A DNA stretch of 64,000 bases from Actinoplanes xinjiangensis (GTDB lineage: Bacteria; Actinomycetota; Actinomycetes; Mycobacteriales; Micromonosporaceae), in contig NZ_QGGR01000006.1 in the NCBI RefSeq assembly GCF_003148685.1, positions 248,001 to 312,000 on the forward strand, read 5' to 3'. The translations under genes and the position numbers were made by a program. The notes beneath the pieces were generated by a model. The model ran no database searches and was not told the origin of the DNA. It was given only the letters and a program-made list of their open reading frames with translations. Positions 51,102 through 59,919 of the stretch are shown here, in pieces. Position 1 is the stretch's first letter. Each line of letters opens with the position of its first letter.

Positions 51102-53723
51102 TCATCGTGCTGGGGATGCCGGCGATCGGGGCGGGTCGGTCGCCAGGGTGCCGGCGAGCGGGATCGTGATGATCATGCAGGTGCCGCCGCCGGGATTGTC
51201 GGTGGCCCGGATGGTGCCGTCGTGACGTTGCAGGACCCGTTTGCAGATGGCCAGGCCCAGCCCGGTGCCGGTGTACGCCTTGGTGTGCGCGGCGACCCGG
51301 TGGAACTGGTCGAAGACGTGCGGCTGCTCGTCGGCGGGGATGCCGATGCCGCGGTCGGCGATGGTGAGGCGGACCGTCGACGGCTCGTCGTCGGGGTGAT
51401 GGGCGGCGATGTCGATCCGGGCCGGCTCACCCGGCCTGGTGTACTTCAGGGCGTTGCCGATCAGGTTGTCGAACACCTGCCGGATCATGCTCGGGTCCGC
51501 TTCGATGACCGGCAGCGGCCCGACCGAGAACTCCGGGGGCGGCGCCGGATCACGCCCGCGCCCGCCGGCGCGCAGATGTGTGGTGCGTTCGGCGATGATG
51601 TCGGCCACCACCTCCCCCAGGTCGACCTTCTGCAGGTTGACGCGGGCGTCGCGGGCGGTGGCGTAGGCGAGCAGATCGTCGATGAGCTGCTGCATCCGGC
51701 GTACCCCGACCTTGATCCTGGTGACCGTGGGCTGCATCGACGCCGGCGCGGCCCCGTCCTCCAGATCCTCCGCGAGCAGGTCGGTGTAGCCGGCGACGAC
51801 CATCAACGGGGCTCGCAGGTCGTGGGCGGCGACCCCGGCGAAGGCGGCCAGGTCGGCTTCGCGTTCGCGGAGCGCGGTGACGTCGTAGGACGAGCCGACG
51901 GCGCCGATGCGCGCCCCGGTCCGGTCCAGCAGCGGCTGGGCGTTCAGCACGACGGCCCGGGTCTGTCCGGTGGCGAACCGGATCATGGCCTCCAGGCGTA
52001 CGGCGTCGGCGCCGCGCAGCACCCGGGGCACCGGCATGTCGTCGGCGCCGATCGGCTGCCCCGCCAGGTCGGTGGCGGTGATCCCGGCGCTCACCTCGTT
52101 GATGTGCAGGCCGGTGAGGTTCGGCTGCCCGACCCGGGCGCCGCCGGTGGCGTTGGTGTGCACCAGCATGCCGTCGCTGTCGCACGTGATGACGGTGATC
52201 TGGAGCGCGTCGAGCACCTGGGTCAGGTAGTCCTTCTGCGCGGCCAGTTCGTCACGGGCGGCCTCGATCGCCGCGGTGTCGGCACGGCGGGCCGTGACGT
52301 CGTGGAAGACCGCGACCGCGGCGGCCCGGCCGCCCTGCAACCGCACCGGGCGGGCGGACACGCTGATCATCATCCCGTCGGGGTGGGTGCCGTTGCGGAT
52401 GAGCATGTCGACCAGATCGACCTGTTCCCCGGCGAGCGCCCGGACCAGCGGCAACCGGTCGGTGGGGAACGGCCCGCTGTCGTCGGGCAGGAAGATGCCG
52501 TAGTGCTCCTGCCAGTGCTGGGCCCCGTTGCGGTCCTCGGGGATGCCGAGCAGCGCCTTGGCGGCCGGATTGTGCAGCAGGAAGTCGCCGTCGTCGTCGA
52601 CCACCCCCACGCCGTCGCTCATCGCGTCGAGGATCGTGGTCAGCAGGACCGCCTGCTCCCGGGCGCGGGCCTCGGCGGCGGCCAGATCGGTGGTCGCCTG
52701 CCGCACCGAGCGCTGGGCCCGGACCCTGCCGGTGGCCAGCACATGCACCAGGGCGGCGAGGACGAGACCGAGCGCGAGAACGGCGATCGCGACCACGCGC
52801 GGCAGGGCGCTGGAACCGATCAGGTCCCGGCGGGAGGCGTCGATCCGCAGATGCCAGGCCCGGTCGGCGACCGTGACCGTGCCGTGCTCCGTCATGTCGG
52901 GGGCACGGGCCGCGGCGCCCGGATACGCGGCGACGAGCGGACCGTCGCCCCCGGAGGCGGTGGACAGGGTGACGCCGCCGAGCCCGTCGCCGAGGTTCGG
53001 CAGGACCGTGCCGAGGAAGTCCCGGCTGCGCAGGCTCATCGCCACCCAGCCCAGGAAGGGCCGCGCACCGCCGGCGCCGGGCAGCCCGTGGACCGGTACG
53101 GCCAGTGTGAACGACAACTGGCGCCGGGGCTCGGGAACGGCCTGATCGACCACCAGTCCGTACGGCTCGGAGACCGCCGGCCGGCCGGTGTCGCGGGCGG
53201 TGCGCAGCGTGTCCAGCAGGGGTCGCGCCCGGGTGGCGTCGATGCCGGCACGGGCCACCGTCAGCCCGTCCAGCGGGCGCACCATCACCACGAAGATGTG
53301 CTCGCCCGTCCCGAACGGCTGTAGCCACAGGTCGGTGACGCCCCGGGAACGCCATTCCGCCTGGGTGGCGGCGATCCGGTCGTCGGCGACGGGCAGCAGG
53401 TAGGCCACGGCGGTCGCCCCGGACAGCCGCATCCCGGCCAGGGATGAAATCAACTGCTGGAACTTCGCGTTCGTCAGGGTGTCGTGGGCGCCGACCACGG
53501 CGGCCGTCGTGTTCAGCGCGTCCAGATACCGGTTGACCTCGCTCTGCACGGTGGCGGTGACCTGGCCGGCACGCCGCTGCAAGAGCCGCCGTGCCGCTTC
53601 GTCGTCACCGTGCGTCATGGCCGCGAACGTCGCTCCGGAGATCATCAGCGTCACTACGATGACCGCGACGGTCAGGGTTCCGGCGGAGCGCAGCCGTGCC
53701 GCTACCGCGTTCGTCGCTGTCAC
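51102..53723 (-). CDS. CHASE-PAS-PAS membrane sensor histidine kinase
   Basis: An 873-residue kinase. One transmembrane helix (about 15-37) leads to an extracellular CHASE domain (about 75-265; contains VMVRPLDGLTVARAGIDATRARPLLD and PYGLVVDQ), then a second helix (about 290-312). Two PAS domains follow (TILDAMSDGVGVVDDDGDFLLHN and VLDALQITVITCDSDGML), then the H-box (VAAHDLRAPLMVVAGYTDLL) and HATPase (DNLIGNALKYT, DRGIGIP, GTGLGLAIC). CHASE domains sense small ligands such as cytokinin-like compounds or peptides. No response regulator is adjacent, so it is an orphan kinase. Confidence 0.93.
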   Translation of the reverse strand: MTATNAVAARLRSAGTLTVAVIVVTLMISGATFAAMTHGDDEAARRLLQRRAGQVTATVQSEVNRYLDALNTTAAVVGAHDTLTNAKFQQLISSLAGMRLSGATAVAYLLPVADDRIAATQAEWRSRGVTDLWLQPFGTGEHIFVVMVRPLDGLTVARAGIDATRARPLLDTLRTARDTGRPAVSEPYGLVVDQAVPEPRRQLSFTLAVPVHGLPGAGGARPFLGWVAMSLRSRDFLGTVLPNLGDGLGGVTLSTASGGDGPLVAAYPGAAARAPDMTEHGTVTVADRAWHLRIDASRRDLIGSSALPRVVAIAVLALGLVLAALVHVLATGRVRAQRSVRQATTDLAAAEARAREQAVLLTTILDAMSDGVGVVDDDGDFLLHNPAAKALLGIPEDRNGAQHWQEHYGIFLPDDSGPFPTDRLPLVRALAGEQVDLVDMLIRNGTHPDGMMISVSARPVRLQGGRAAAVAVFHDVTARRADTAAIEAARDELAAQKDYLTQVLDALQITVITCDSDGMLVHTNATGGARVGQPNLTGLHINEVSAGITATDLAGQPIGADDMPVPRVLRGADAVRLEAMIRFATGQTRAVVLNAQPLLDRTGARIGAVGSSYDVTALREREADLAAFAGVAAHDLRAPLMVVAGYTDLLAEDLEDGAAPASMQPTVTRIKVGVRRMQQLIDDLLAYATARDARVNLQKVDLGEVVADIIAERTTHLRAGGRGRDPAPPPEFSVGPLPVIEADPSMIRQVFDNLIGNALKYTRPGEPARIDIAAHHPDDEPSTVRLTIADRGIGIPADEQPHVFDQFHRVAAHTKAYTGTGLGLAICKRVLQRHDGTIRATDNPGGGTCMIITIPLAGTLATDPPRSPASPAR

Positions 53724-53736
53724 CCAGTACCCATCG

Positions 53737-54705
53737 TCAGGTTGGCTCCCGCACTGAGCCGTGATCCCCGGCCGTCCCGGCGTGCCGGGACGCGATCCCG
53801 TCGGCGTTCACCCGGTCCGCCGGTCCGCGTTTCGCCGCCAGGTCGGACGTGGCGCCGACGGTGCTCGTCGCGGTGAGGGCGGCGGCGAACAGCAGCACCT
53901 GGTTGACGGCGTTGAGGAAGACCAGCAACCCGACCGAACCGGCGACCAGCCCGTACACCGGATTGGCCTCCACCGCCCGCACGTACCAGCCGCCGACGGT
54001 CTTGAGCAGCTCGATGGCCACGCCGGTCAGCAGGGCCGGCCCGAGCAGGCGGCGCCAGGACATCCGGACACGCGGCAGCCCGGCCAGTGCGCCGCAGGCC
54101 ACGGCCGTGTTCACGCAGGTGCCCACCACGAAGCCGACCACCGAGAGCAGGAACCGGGACAGCCCGTCACCGGCCTCCGCGACCTCGGTGATCCGGCCCG
54201 CGACGACGGTCGTCACGTACGCCACCGCCAGCGACGCGGCCAGCAGCACCCCGAGACCGGCGAGCACGGCCAGATCCGCGAGCACCCGGCCGACCAGCCG
54301 CCCGGGGTATTCCGGAAGCTCCCAGATCCGGCGGATCGAGGAGCGGAACGCGTCGGTCCAGAACCAGCCGGTGATCGGCAGCCCGATGAACGCGACCACC
54401 CCCACGGTGGTACGGGCGTCACGCAGCGCCTGCACGTCGACGCTCGGCAGGTCCTGTGCCACGTAGTGCTCCACCGCACGCAGCACCTCCGGGTCGTCCA
54501 GCACGAACCCGAACACGGCGAAGCCCATCAGCCACGCCGCGAAGGTGCCGAAGAACGCGTAGTACGTCACCGCGGCGGCCAGCCGGCCACCATCGGCCTG
54601 GTCGTACCGCCGGCCCGCGCGGACCAGATGGTCCAGCCAGCCCGCGTGCTGCCGCAACCGCTGCCAGCGCACCGCGGCCCATCCCGAGAAACGCCCAGCC
54701 GTCAC
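53737..54705 (-). CDS. YihY/BrkB-family membrane protein
   Basis: A 322-residue protein with about six transmembrane helices. AAAVTYYAFFGTFAAWLMGFAVFGFVL near the start, the middle SLAVAYVTTVVAGRI and the late LVFLNAVNQVLLFAAALT are typical of the YihY/UPF0761 family, once misnamed ribonuclease BN. Its function is unsettled; an envelope or transport role is usual to assume. GTG start at 54705. It ends 13 bp before the kinase gene on the same strand. Confidence 0.9.
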   Translation of the reverse strand: MTAGRFSGWAAVRWQRLRQHAGWLDHLVRAGRRYDQADGGRLAAAVTYYAFFGTFAAWLMGFAVFGFVLDDPEVLRAVEHYVAQDLPSVDVQALRDARTTVGVVAFIGLPITGWFWTDAFRSSIRRIWELPEYPGRLVGRVLADLAVLAGLGVLLAASLAVAYVTTVVAGRITEVAEAGDGLSRFLLSVVGFVVGTCVNTAVACGALAGLPRVRMSWRRLLGPALLTGVAIELLKTVGGWYVRAVEANPVYGLVAGSVGLLVFLNAVNQVLLFAAALTATSTVGATSDLAAKRGPADRVNADGIASRHAGTAGDHGSVREPT

Positions 54706-54812
54706 ACCGGCGTCACTACCCGCCGGGCCCGCCGGTTACGCCCGTGGCGAGTTGCGCCGAATGGATCAGGTGCCGCAAGGTACTGCAGGAAACCGCCCAC
54801 GGATGGAGTTGC

Positions 54813-55481
54813 ATGCCGCCCGAGCCGCTCGTTCTGCTGTCCGACCACCGGATCGACGCCATCGCTCTGGGCGAGAGCGACGAACCGCTCGTCGACCTGC
54901 GCCGGGTCCCGGACCTGCGACTCGACAGCCGTTACGCCGACGAGGACGGGGCGTTCGGTCACCTCCGCGAAGGCGTGGTGGCGCGGCTGCTGGACGCCCA
55001 GGCGGCACTGCCCGGCGGTCTGCGTTTCCTGATCACCGAGGGCTACCGGCCACTGGACCGGCAGCAGGAGATCTTCGACGGCTACCTCGGCGAACTGGGC
55101 GAGCGGTACCCGCAGTGGGATCCCGATCGGGTGTACGTCGAGGCCACCAAGTTCGTCTCGCCCGTCCACGTGGCCCCGCACAGCACGGGCGGCGCGGTCG
55201 ACCTGACCCTGTGCGACGCCGACGGCACCGAGGTCGACATGGGCACCCCGCTCGACGCGACACCGGTGGCCAGCGCCAACGCCTGCTTCACCGCCGCCGA
55301 CAACATCCCGGACCGGGCCCGCCGGCACCGGCGGACCCTGATCACCGCCCTGACCTCGGTGGGGATGGTGAACTATCCGACCGAATGGTGGCACTGGTCG
55401 TTCGGCGAGCGGTACTGGGCGTTCGTGACCGGTGCCGGCCGCACCCGGTACGCCCCGGTGCGGCTGGCGATGGCCACCTGA
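54813..55481 (+). CDS. vanX: D-Ala-D-Ala dipeptidase, VanX type (M15D)
   Basis: A 222-residue zinc dipeptidase. The metal site is APHSTGGAVDLTL (His and Asp ligands, SxHxxGxAxD type) and NYPTEWWHWSFG (catalytic Glu and third His). LITEGYRPLDRQQEIFDGYL carries the conserved Arg. VanX splits D-Ala-D-Ala, either in glycopeptide resistance with VanH and VanA or in peptidoglycan recycling. No vanH, vanA or vanRS gene is nearby, so recycling or self-protection is open. TGGAG is 5 nt before the ATG. The next gene is also M15-like. Confidence 0.92.
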   Translation: MPPEPLVLLSDHRIDAIALGESDEPLVDLRRVPDLRLDSRYADEDGAFGHLREGVVARLLDAQAALPGGLRFLITEGYRPLDRQQEIFDGYLGELGERYPQWDPDRVYVEATKFVSPVHVAPHSTGGAVDLTLCDADGTEVDMGTPLDATPVASANACFTAADNIPDRARRHRRTLITALTSVGMVNYPTEWWHWSFGERYWAFVTGAGRTRYAPVRLAMAT

Positions 55482-55492
55482 CCCGCGGCGGT

Positions 55493-56428
55493 TCAGGCCG
55501 ACGGGGCGGTCGCCGCGAGCTCGCGCAGGGCACCCACGATGGCCTGCTGCAACTCGGCCGGCGTCAGGTCGTCCCGGTCGCCGGGCAGGGCCGCGGCCAG
55601 CATCGGGGCCAGCGCCCGCGCCAAGGCGACCTCGTCGACCTCGTCCCGGGTGGCCAGGGTGACGATCGCGGCCCGGGCGTCGAGGAGATGGCGGTACGTC
55701 CACTGCGCGTACGAGGCCAGCGACCAGTGGGTGTTGACGCTGCCGTCCGTGCCGCGGTTGCCGGGCGGTGCCGGGATGAGGCCGTCGGTCTGCAACATGG
55801 CGCCCGCCAGGGCGGCCCGCACGTCCTTGTCCCGCAGCATCGCCAGGAACTCGGCCTTGGTCATGGTGGCGTCCTCCTCAGGGATCAGCCCGATGTGCCG
55901 CAGCCAGCGCGTCGCCAGCCGGATCATGCGGTGCCCGTCCGCGTCGCGATGCTCGGACAGGTGGGTGTGTGTCAGGTGGCTGTCGTCGCCGGTCGTGCGC
56001 CGGTTGAGCCGGTCCCAGCGGCGTACCGTCCGGCCGTCCGGGCTGTAGATCACCTCCCGCAGGTCGGCGGTGTCCGGGTCACCGGACCGGCACAGCGGGA
56101 TCAGCCAGGCGTTGAAGTCGTACAGATCGAAGGTGCCCCGTGGTGCGCCGACCCGGAAGAACCCGATGTCCATGGCGCTGGCGTGGTCGTCGAGCCCGTC
56201 CCGGTCCCGGCGCGACTCGTCGACCGAATACCGGTCCCGCCCCGCCCGCGCCCGGATCTTGTCGCGGCCCAGGTGGTACGAGTCCCCGCCGGCCGCGTGC
56301 CGGGTGTCACCGACCACCCCGGCCTCGGCCGGATCGAGGTCGTCGCCCACCGTACGGTCCGGATGGCGGTCGAGATGGTCCAGTAGCAGTCGCCGTGCCT
56401 TGAGATGGTTCGGCTTCGCGGCCGTCAT
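55493..56428 (-). CDS. Phage-type M15-like (Hedgehog/DD-peptidase fold) cell-wall protein
   Basis: A 311-residue cytoplasmic or phage-derived protein. The core DSYHLGRDKIRARAGRDRYSV, ESRRDRDGLDDHASAMDIGFF, LREVIYSPDGRTVRRWDRL and DDSHLTHTHLSEHRD matches a domain seen in actinophage and actinomycete proteins: His and Asp ligands then a late HTHL. I read this as an M15/Hedgehog-like zinc peptidase fold, by memory and pattern. The last third is helical (EFLAMLRDKDVRAALAGAM). GGAGGGGAG precedes ATG at 56428. It converges on the VanX gene with an 11-bp gap. Confidence 0.75.
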   Translation of the reverse strand: MTAAKPNHLKARRLLLDHLDRHPDRTVGDDLDPAEAGVVGDTRHAAGGDSYHLGRDKIRARAGRDRYSVDESRRDRDGLDDHASAMDIGFFRVGAPRGTFDLYDFNAWLIPLCRSGDPDTADLREVIYSPDGRTVRRWDRLNRRTTGDDSHLTHTHLSEHRDADGHRMIRLATRWLRHIGLIPEEDATMTKAEFLAMLRDKDVRAALAGAMLQTDGLIPAPPGNRGTDGSVNTHWSLASYAQWTYRHLLDARAAIVTLATRDEVDEVALARALAPMLAAALPGDRDDLTPAELQQAIVGALRELAATAPSA

Positions 56429-56572
56429 CGGGCTCCCCTCCAGGCGGGACGTGATGCCCTGGACAACGGGTGGCCGGCCGGTTGGTGATGTCCCGTCACC
56501 CCGACGGAAGGCGGCCTGGCCGGACCGCCGGACCGGCGGCCGCATCCACGGCGACTTCACCGGGGCGCGGTG

Positions 56573-56716
56573 TCACCGGCGCTGATCCGCCCAGGCGACC
56601 TGATCGGGGAAGGTCCTGTAGGGCAGCCACAGCATGACCAGCCCGGCCCCCGGGCCGAGCAGGTACCCGGGGTGGCGGACATGCCACCGGCACCGCAGGA
56701 TCTCCATGATGGACAT
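56573..56716 (-). CDS. Possible 47-residue small protein
   Basis: ATG at 56716 (or 56707) opens MSIMEILRCRWHVRHPGYLL and continues to a stop at 56573, with a hydrophobic middle (GPGAGLVMLWLPY). No ribosome-binding site is visible. Codon use is plausible but the length makes it uncertain. Confidence 0.35.
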   Translation of the reverse strand: MSIMEILRCRWHVRHPGYLLGPGAGLVMLWLPYRTFPDQVAWADQRR

Positions 56717-56769
56717 GGTGGCAGTCGATCGCTCACCGTGTGGTCGTGGATGCCGGAGCGGGGGTCGTG

Positions 56770-57429
56770 ATGGGTGCCGACGATCGGATCGAACGGATCA
56801 GGACCGTCTATGAACAGGTGGTGTTCGGTGGTGACGCCGGTGGGCTCGACGACGCCGAACGGGGTCTGGACGCCGTGGAGGCCGACGCCGCGGTGGGCCG
56901 GGGGCGGCTGCTGCACGCGCGGTTCCTGAACGAGCGCACCGCCGGGTTGGTGCCCGTCGAGGACCCGGCTGCGCTGCCGCTGTTCGAGCGGGCGGCCACG
57001 CTGTATCAGGATCTGGGTGACGTACGCGGTGAAGGCGAGGCACTGTTCTGGATCGGCTGCCTGTATCAGGTCGTCCGGCGTGACAACGGTGCCGCGGTAC
57101 CGATCCTGGAGCGGTCGCGACGGCTGGCGGCGCAGGCCGGCGACGAGGCGACGGAGGCCGACGCGCTGCGGCATCTCGGCATCGCCGCGCACGCGGCCGG
57201 CCGGCTCGACGAGGCACGCGAGCGGCTGGAGGAGTCGTCCCGGCTGTGGCGGCGGGCCGGGACCCTGCCGGGCGTGGCGGCCAACATGATCGGGCTGGCC
57301 TACATCGACGCCGCCCGGGACCGCCGGGCGGACGCGATGGCGACCCTCGACGAGGCGTACGCGATCGCGACGGCGCACGGCGCCCGGGCCGTCGCCCGGC
57401 AGATCGAGCAGGTACGAACGGAGATATGA
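56770..57429 (+). CDS. TPR-repeat protein
   Basis: A 219-residue helical protein with tetratricopeptide-type pairs: ALPLFERAATLYQDLGDVRGEGEALFWIGCLY, AVPILERSRRLAAQAGDEATEADALRHLGIAAHAAGRLDEARERLEES, and ANMIGLAYIDAARDRRADAMATLDEAYAIA. TPR domains hold protein partners, and nothing shows which. A strong hairpin follows its stop. Confidence 0.88.
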   Translation: MGADDRIERIRTVYEQVVFGGDAGGLDDAERGLDAVEADAAVGRGRLLHARFLNERTAGLVPVEDPAALPLFERAATLYQDLGDVRGEGEALFWIGCLYQVVRRDNGAAVPILERSRRLAAQAGDEATEADALRHLGIAAHAAGRLDEARERLEESSRLWRRAGTLPGVAANMIGLAYIDAARDRRADAMATLDEAYAIATAHGARAVARQIEQVRTEI

Positions 57430-57466
57430 CCGGCCGATCGGCTACCGGCGCGGTCGCCCTGGACAC

Positions 57467-57513
57467 GGTCGTGGACCGGAGTCGGCTACCCGTGCCGATT
57501 CCGGTCCACGACC
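57467..57513. terminator. Bidirectional terminator hairpin
   Basis: Perfect 14-bp arms at 57467-57480 and 57500-57513, with an inner TCGGC/GCCGA stem. It lies between the ends of the convergent TPR and CHAP genes, so it can stop both transcripts. Confidence 0.85.
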
Positions 57514-57525
57514 ACACTCGTCAGA

Positions 57526-58473
57526 TCACACGGCGTAGATGTACTGCACGCCGGCCACCGGAGTCAGCCAGCGGTACGTGACGGTGTACGGGTTCGGGAA
57601 GTTCATCTCGGCGACGTAGATCTGGTTGCCGGAGACCTTCTCGACCCAGGCGGCGTGACCGTACTGCGCGGAGGCGCCGTTCTGGCCACCCTGGAAGATC
57701 ACCAGGCTGTCGGCCTTGGGAACGGACCCGACCGCCCAGCCGTTGGAGGCCGCGCTGGCCGCGAGGTACTTCGCGTCACCGAACGCCTTCGGGTAGACGC
57801 CGGTCAGCTTGTGGAAGCGGTCCAGCGCGTAGAAGACGCAGCTTCCGGCGTACCCCTGGTTGTAGGTGATGGTCGCGCCGCGGGTCGCCGACGGTACCGA
57901 CGGCGCGGGCGTGGCCGGGAGGGACGGCGCGGGTGTGGTGGGCGCGGTCGTGACCGGCCTGGACGGCGCGGGCGCGGGCGCGGACGTGGTGGGTGCGGGC
58001 GTCACCGGCCTGGACGGCGTGGGTGTGGCCGGTGCGGGCGTCGTCGGTGTCGTACCCGGGCGGGCCGGGCCCGCGGCGGGGGCGCAGGTCGACTCGCCGC
58101 GCAGGAACCGGTCGGCACGCTGGGTGTCGATCTGGTGGCCCGCGACGTAGCCGGTGACCGGTGACGTGATGTGGTGCCAGACGATGTCGCGGTTGAAGCG
58201 GCGTATCCGGACTCCACAGTCGATGGTGATCGCGGTTCCGTCGGTGAGCCTGGCGACGGGCGCCGCATAGACGTTGCGCGGGTCGCTGACGACACGTGCG
58301 CCGGCCCCGGCGGTCCCGGCGATGTGATGACCGGTCACGACCGATGCCTGCGCGGGAACCGCGATGCTGACGGCTGCACCCGCGGCGGCTGCTCCCACCA
58401 TGAGCGACCGGGTCAGGTGACGGCGCCGGCGGGCTCCCGCGGAATCGGTCACGTCGGTGGGCGAGTGCGTCAT
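57526..58473 (-). CDS. Secreted CHAP-domain protein with SH3-like region
   Basis: A 315-residue exported protein. A signal peptide ends AQA-S near residue 43. An SH3-like region (VYAAPVARLTDGTAITIDCGV to WHHITSPVTGYVAGHQI) is followed by a long Pro/Thr/Ala linker. The C-terminal CHAP domain has the catalytic Cys in YAGSCVFYALDRF and His in AQYGHAAWVEKV, with Glu in YVAEMNF. CHAP proteins are peptidoglycan amidases or endopeptidases. It would act in wall remodelling outside the cell. Confidence 0.9.
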   Translation of the reverse strand: MTHSPTDVTDSAGARRRRHLTRSLMVGAAAAGAAVSIAVPAQASVVTGHHIAGTAGAGARVVSDPRNVYAAPVARLTDGTAITIDCGVRIRRFNRDIVWHHITSPVTGYVAGHQIDTQRADRFLRGESTCAPAAGPARPGTTPTTPAPATPTPSRPVTPAPTTSAPAPAPSRPVTTAPTTPAPSLPATPAPSVPSATRGATITYNQGYAGSCVFYALDRFHKLTGVYPKAFGDAKYLAASAASNGWAVGSVPKADSLVIFQGGQNGASAQYGHAAWVEKVSGNQIYVAEMNFPNPYTVTYRWLTPVAGVQYIYAV

Positions 58474-58681
58474 GCGGCGTCCTCCTGGGGCAGGGGCCGG
58501 ATCGGTGCGTACCGGCCGGTCGTCACCTACCTTGTCGGCCGGACGCGGCGGAGATCGGTTCGAACGGCGGTGCAGCCGGGTGGCCGTTCGGTCTCCGGCC
58601 CCGCCGTCCGCATCGAACTGGCCCGGGGCCGCCCGGACAGGTATGGCACGTGTCCTCGATCAGCTGCGCACGCCCCTACGT

Positions 58682-58724
58682 TGAACTCTTCGGTTCAGTG
58701 TCATATGGTGAACCACATGGTTCA
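58682..58724. promoter_or_regulatory. Two ArsR-type dyads at the start of the regulator gene
   Basis: TGAAC-N6-GTTCA (58682-58697) and TGAACCA-CA-TGGTTCA (58709-58724) share the TGAAC half-site. The second overlaps the first codons, so bound repressor would block the operon. Confidence 0.65.
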
Positions 58725-59061
58725 GCAAGCTGCTCTGGACCGGGTGTTCGCCGCCCTGTCCGACCCCACCCGCCGCGGGGTGCTCGTCCGGCTGGGAGAC
58801 GGCCCGGCCACCGTCGGTGAGCTCGCCGGGCCCACCGGCATGACCCTGACCGGGATGAAGAAGCACCTCCAGGTCCTCGAGGACGCCGGGCTCGTCGTCA
58901 CCGAGAAGGTCGGCCGGACCCGGCAGTGCCGTCTCAGCGCCGCGCCACTCGACGACGCGATGGCGTGGATCAGCTTCTACCAACGGCTCTGGGCTCGTCG
59001 TCTGGACGGCCTCGACGCCTACTTCACCATGCGTACCGAACCGAGAGGACGGCCGGAATGA
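58705..59061 (+). CDS. ArsR-family regulator
   Basis: A 118-residue winged-helix repressor: DRVFAALSDPTRRGVLVRLGDGPATVGELA, recognition helix MTLTGMKKHLQVLEDAGLV and wing EKVGRTRQCRL. There is no cysteine metal site, so it belongs to the class paired with SRPBCC genes. Start is ATG 58705 or 58717. Its stop overlaps the SRPBCC gene as ATGA. Confidence 0.92.
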   Translation: MVNHMVQQAALDRVFAALSDPTRRGVLVRLGDGPATVGELAGPTGMTLTGMKKHLQVLEDAGLVVTEKVGRTRQCRLSAAPLDDAMAWISFYQRLWARRLDGLDAYFTMRTEPRGRPE

Positions 59062-59519
59062 CGTTGGAGATGCGAACGGCGCGCCAGTTGCCCGCCACGC
59101 CGGAAGAGGTGTTCGACGCCTACACCGACGCCGAGAAACAGAAGATCTGGTTCAGCATCCTCGACGAGACCCCGGGGATCGTGGAGATCGAGGTGGACCT
59201 GCGCGTCGGCGGCGTGCAGACCGCCGTGTGGGGGCCGAGCCCGGACGTGCTGTTCCGGGAGACGCAGACGTTCCTCGAGATCGACCGGCCGCACCGGCTG
59301 GTCACCGAGTCCGTCGGGGTCGGTCCGGACGGCCAGAGCATGACCACTCGCATCGAGGTGTCGTTCGAGGCCGCCGGCGGTGGCACGCTGATGACCGTGG
59401 TGCAGAGCGGATTCCCGGTGCCGGAGATCCGCGACTTCTTCGCCACCGAGGTGTGGGCCGGCGCGCTCGCCCGGATCGAGACGTACCTGATCCGCCGCCG
59501 GACGGCCGCCGATGTCTAG
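59058..59519 (+). CDS. SRPBCC/AHSA1-like protein
   Basis: A 153-residue protein of the AHSA1-like SRPBCC family: LPATPEEVFDAYTDAEKQKIWF, VDLRVGGVQTAVWGPSPDVLF and a C-terminal helix EVWAGALARIETYLIRR. The ArsR + AHSA1 pair is common; the SRPBCC protein probably binds a hydrophobic ligand. It overlaps its neighbours on both sides (ATGA upstream, 8 bp downstream). Confidence 0.92.
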   Translation: MTLEMRTARQLPATPEEVFDAYTDAEKQKIWFSILDETPGIVEIEVDLRVGGVQTAVWGPSPDVLFRETQTFLEIDRPHRLVTESVGVGPDGQSMTTRIEVSFEAAGGGTLMTVVQSGFPVPEIRDFFATEVWAGALARIETYLIRRRTAADV

Positions 59520-59919
59520 GGTCGCGGTGGTCGCCGCGGCCGCCGCAGTCGCCGCGGCCGTCAACCTGGCCGTCTACGCCGTCGGCCGCCTGGCCGGCGG
59601 ATCCTTCCGGTTCACCTCGCCGTCCGGGCCGGCCGAGGTGGACGCGGTGACGGTCGCCGCGTTCAGTGTGCTGCCGCTTGTGATCGGCCTGACGGTGGTC
59701 GCGCTGCTCGCGCCGCGCGCGGCCTGGGTGGTCCGGGCCGCGTGGGTCGCCGGACCGTTACTGGCGGTCGTCACGATCGCCGGGATGACGCTCCCGGCCG
59801 ACTTCGACACGATCAGCAAGGTCGGCCTGGCCCTGTGCCACCTGACCCTCGTCCCGATCATCGTCGTCGCGGTCACCGCCCTCGGCCGGCGCGCTCAGGA
59901 CGCGGTGATCTTGCCGTAG
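59512..59919 (+). CDS. DUF6069-type membrane protein
   Basis: A 135-residue protein with four transmembrane helices (VAVVAAAAAVAAAVNLAVYAV, VTVAAFSVLPLVIGLTVVALL, AAWVAGPLLAVVTIAGMTL, ALCHLTLVPIIVVAVTALG), the layout of DUF6069. It is the third gene of the ArsR operon and overlaps the SRPBCC gene by 8 bp. Its end overlaps the convergent SnoaL-like gene by 25 bp. Confidence 0.85.
   Translation: MSRVAVVAAAAAVAAAVNLAVYAVGRLAGGSFRFTSPSGPAEVDAVTVAAFSVLPLVIGLTVVALLAPRAAWVVRAAWVAGPLLAVVTIAGMTLPADFDTISKVGLALCHLTLVPIIVVAVTALGRRAQDAVILP

Noticed and set aside
50964..53324. 786-codon open frame opposite the CHASE kinase
   Set aside because: Shadow of the kinase; composition unlike a real protein.
54813..55481. 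Glycopeptide-resistance cluster
   Set aside because: Only vanX is present; vanH, vanA and a two-component pair are absent from the window.
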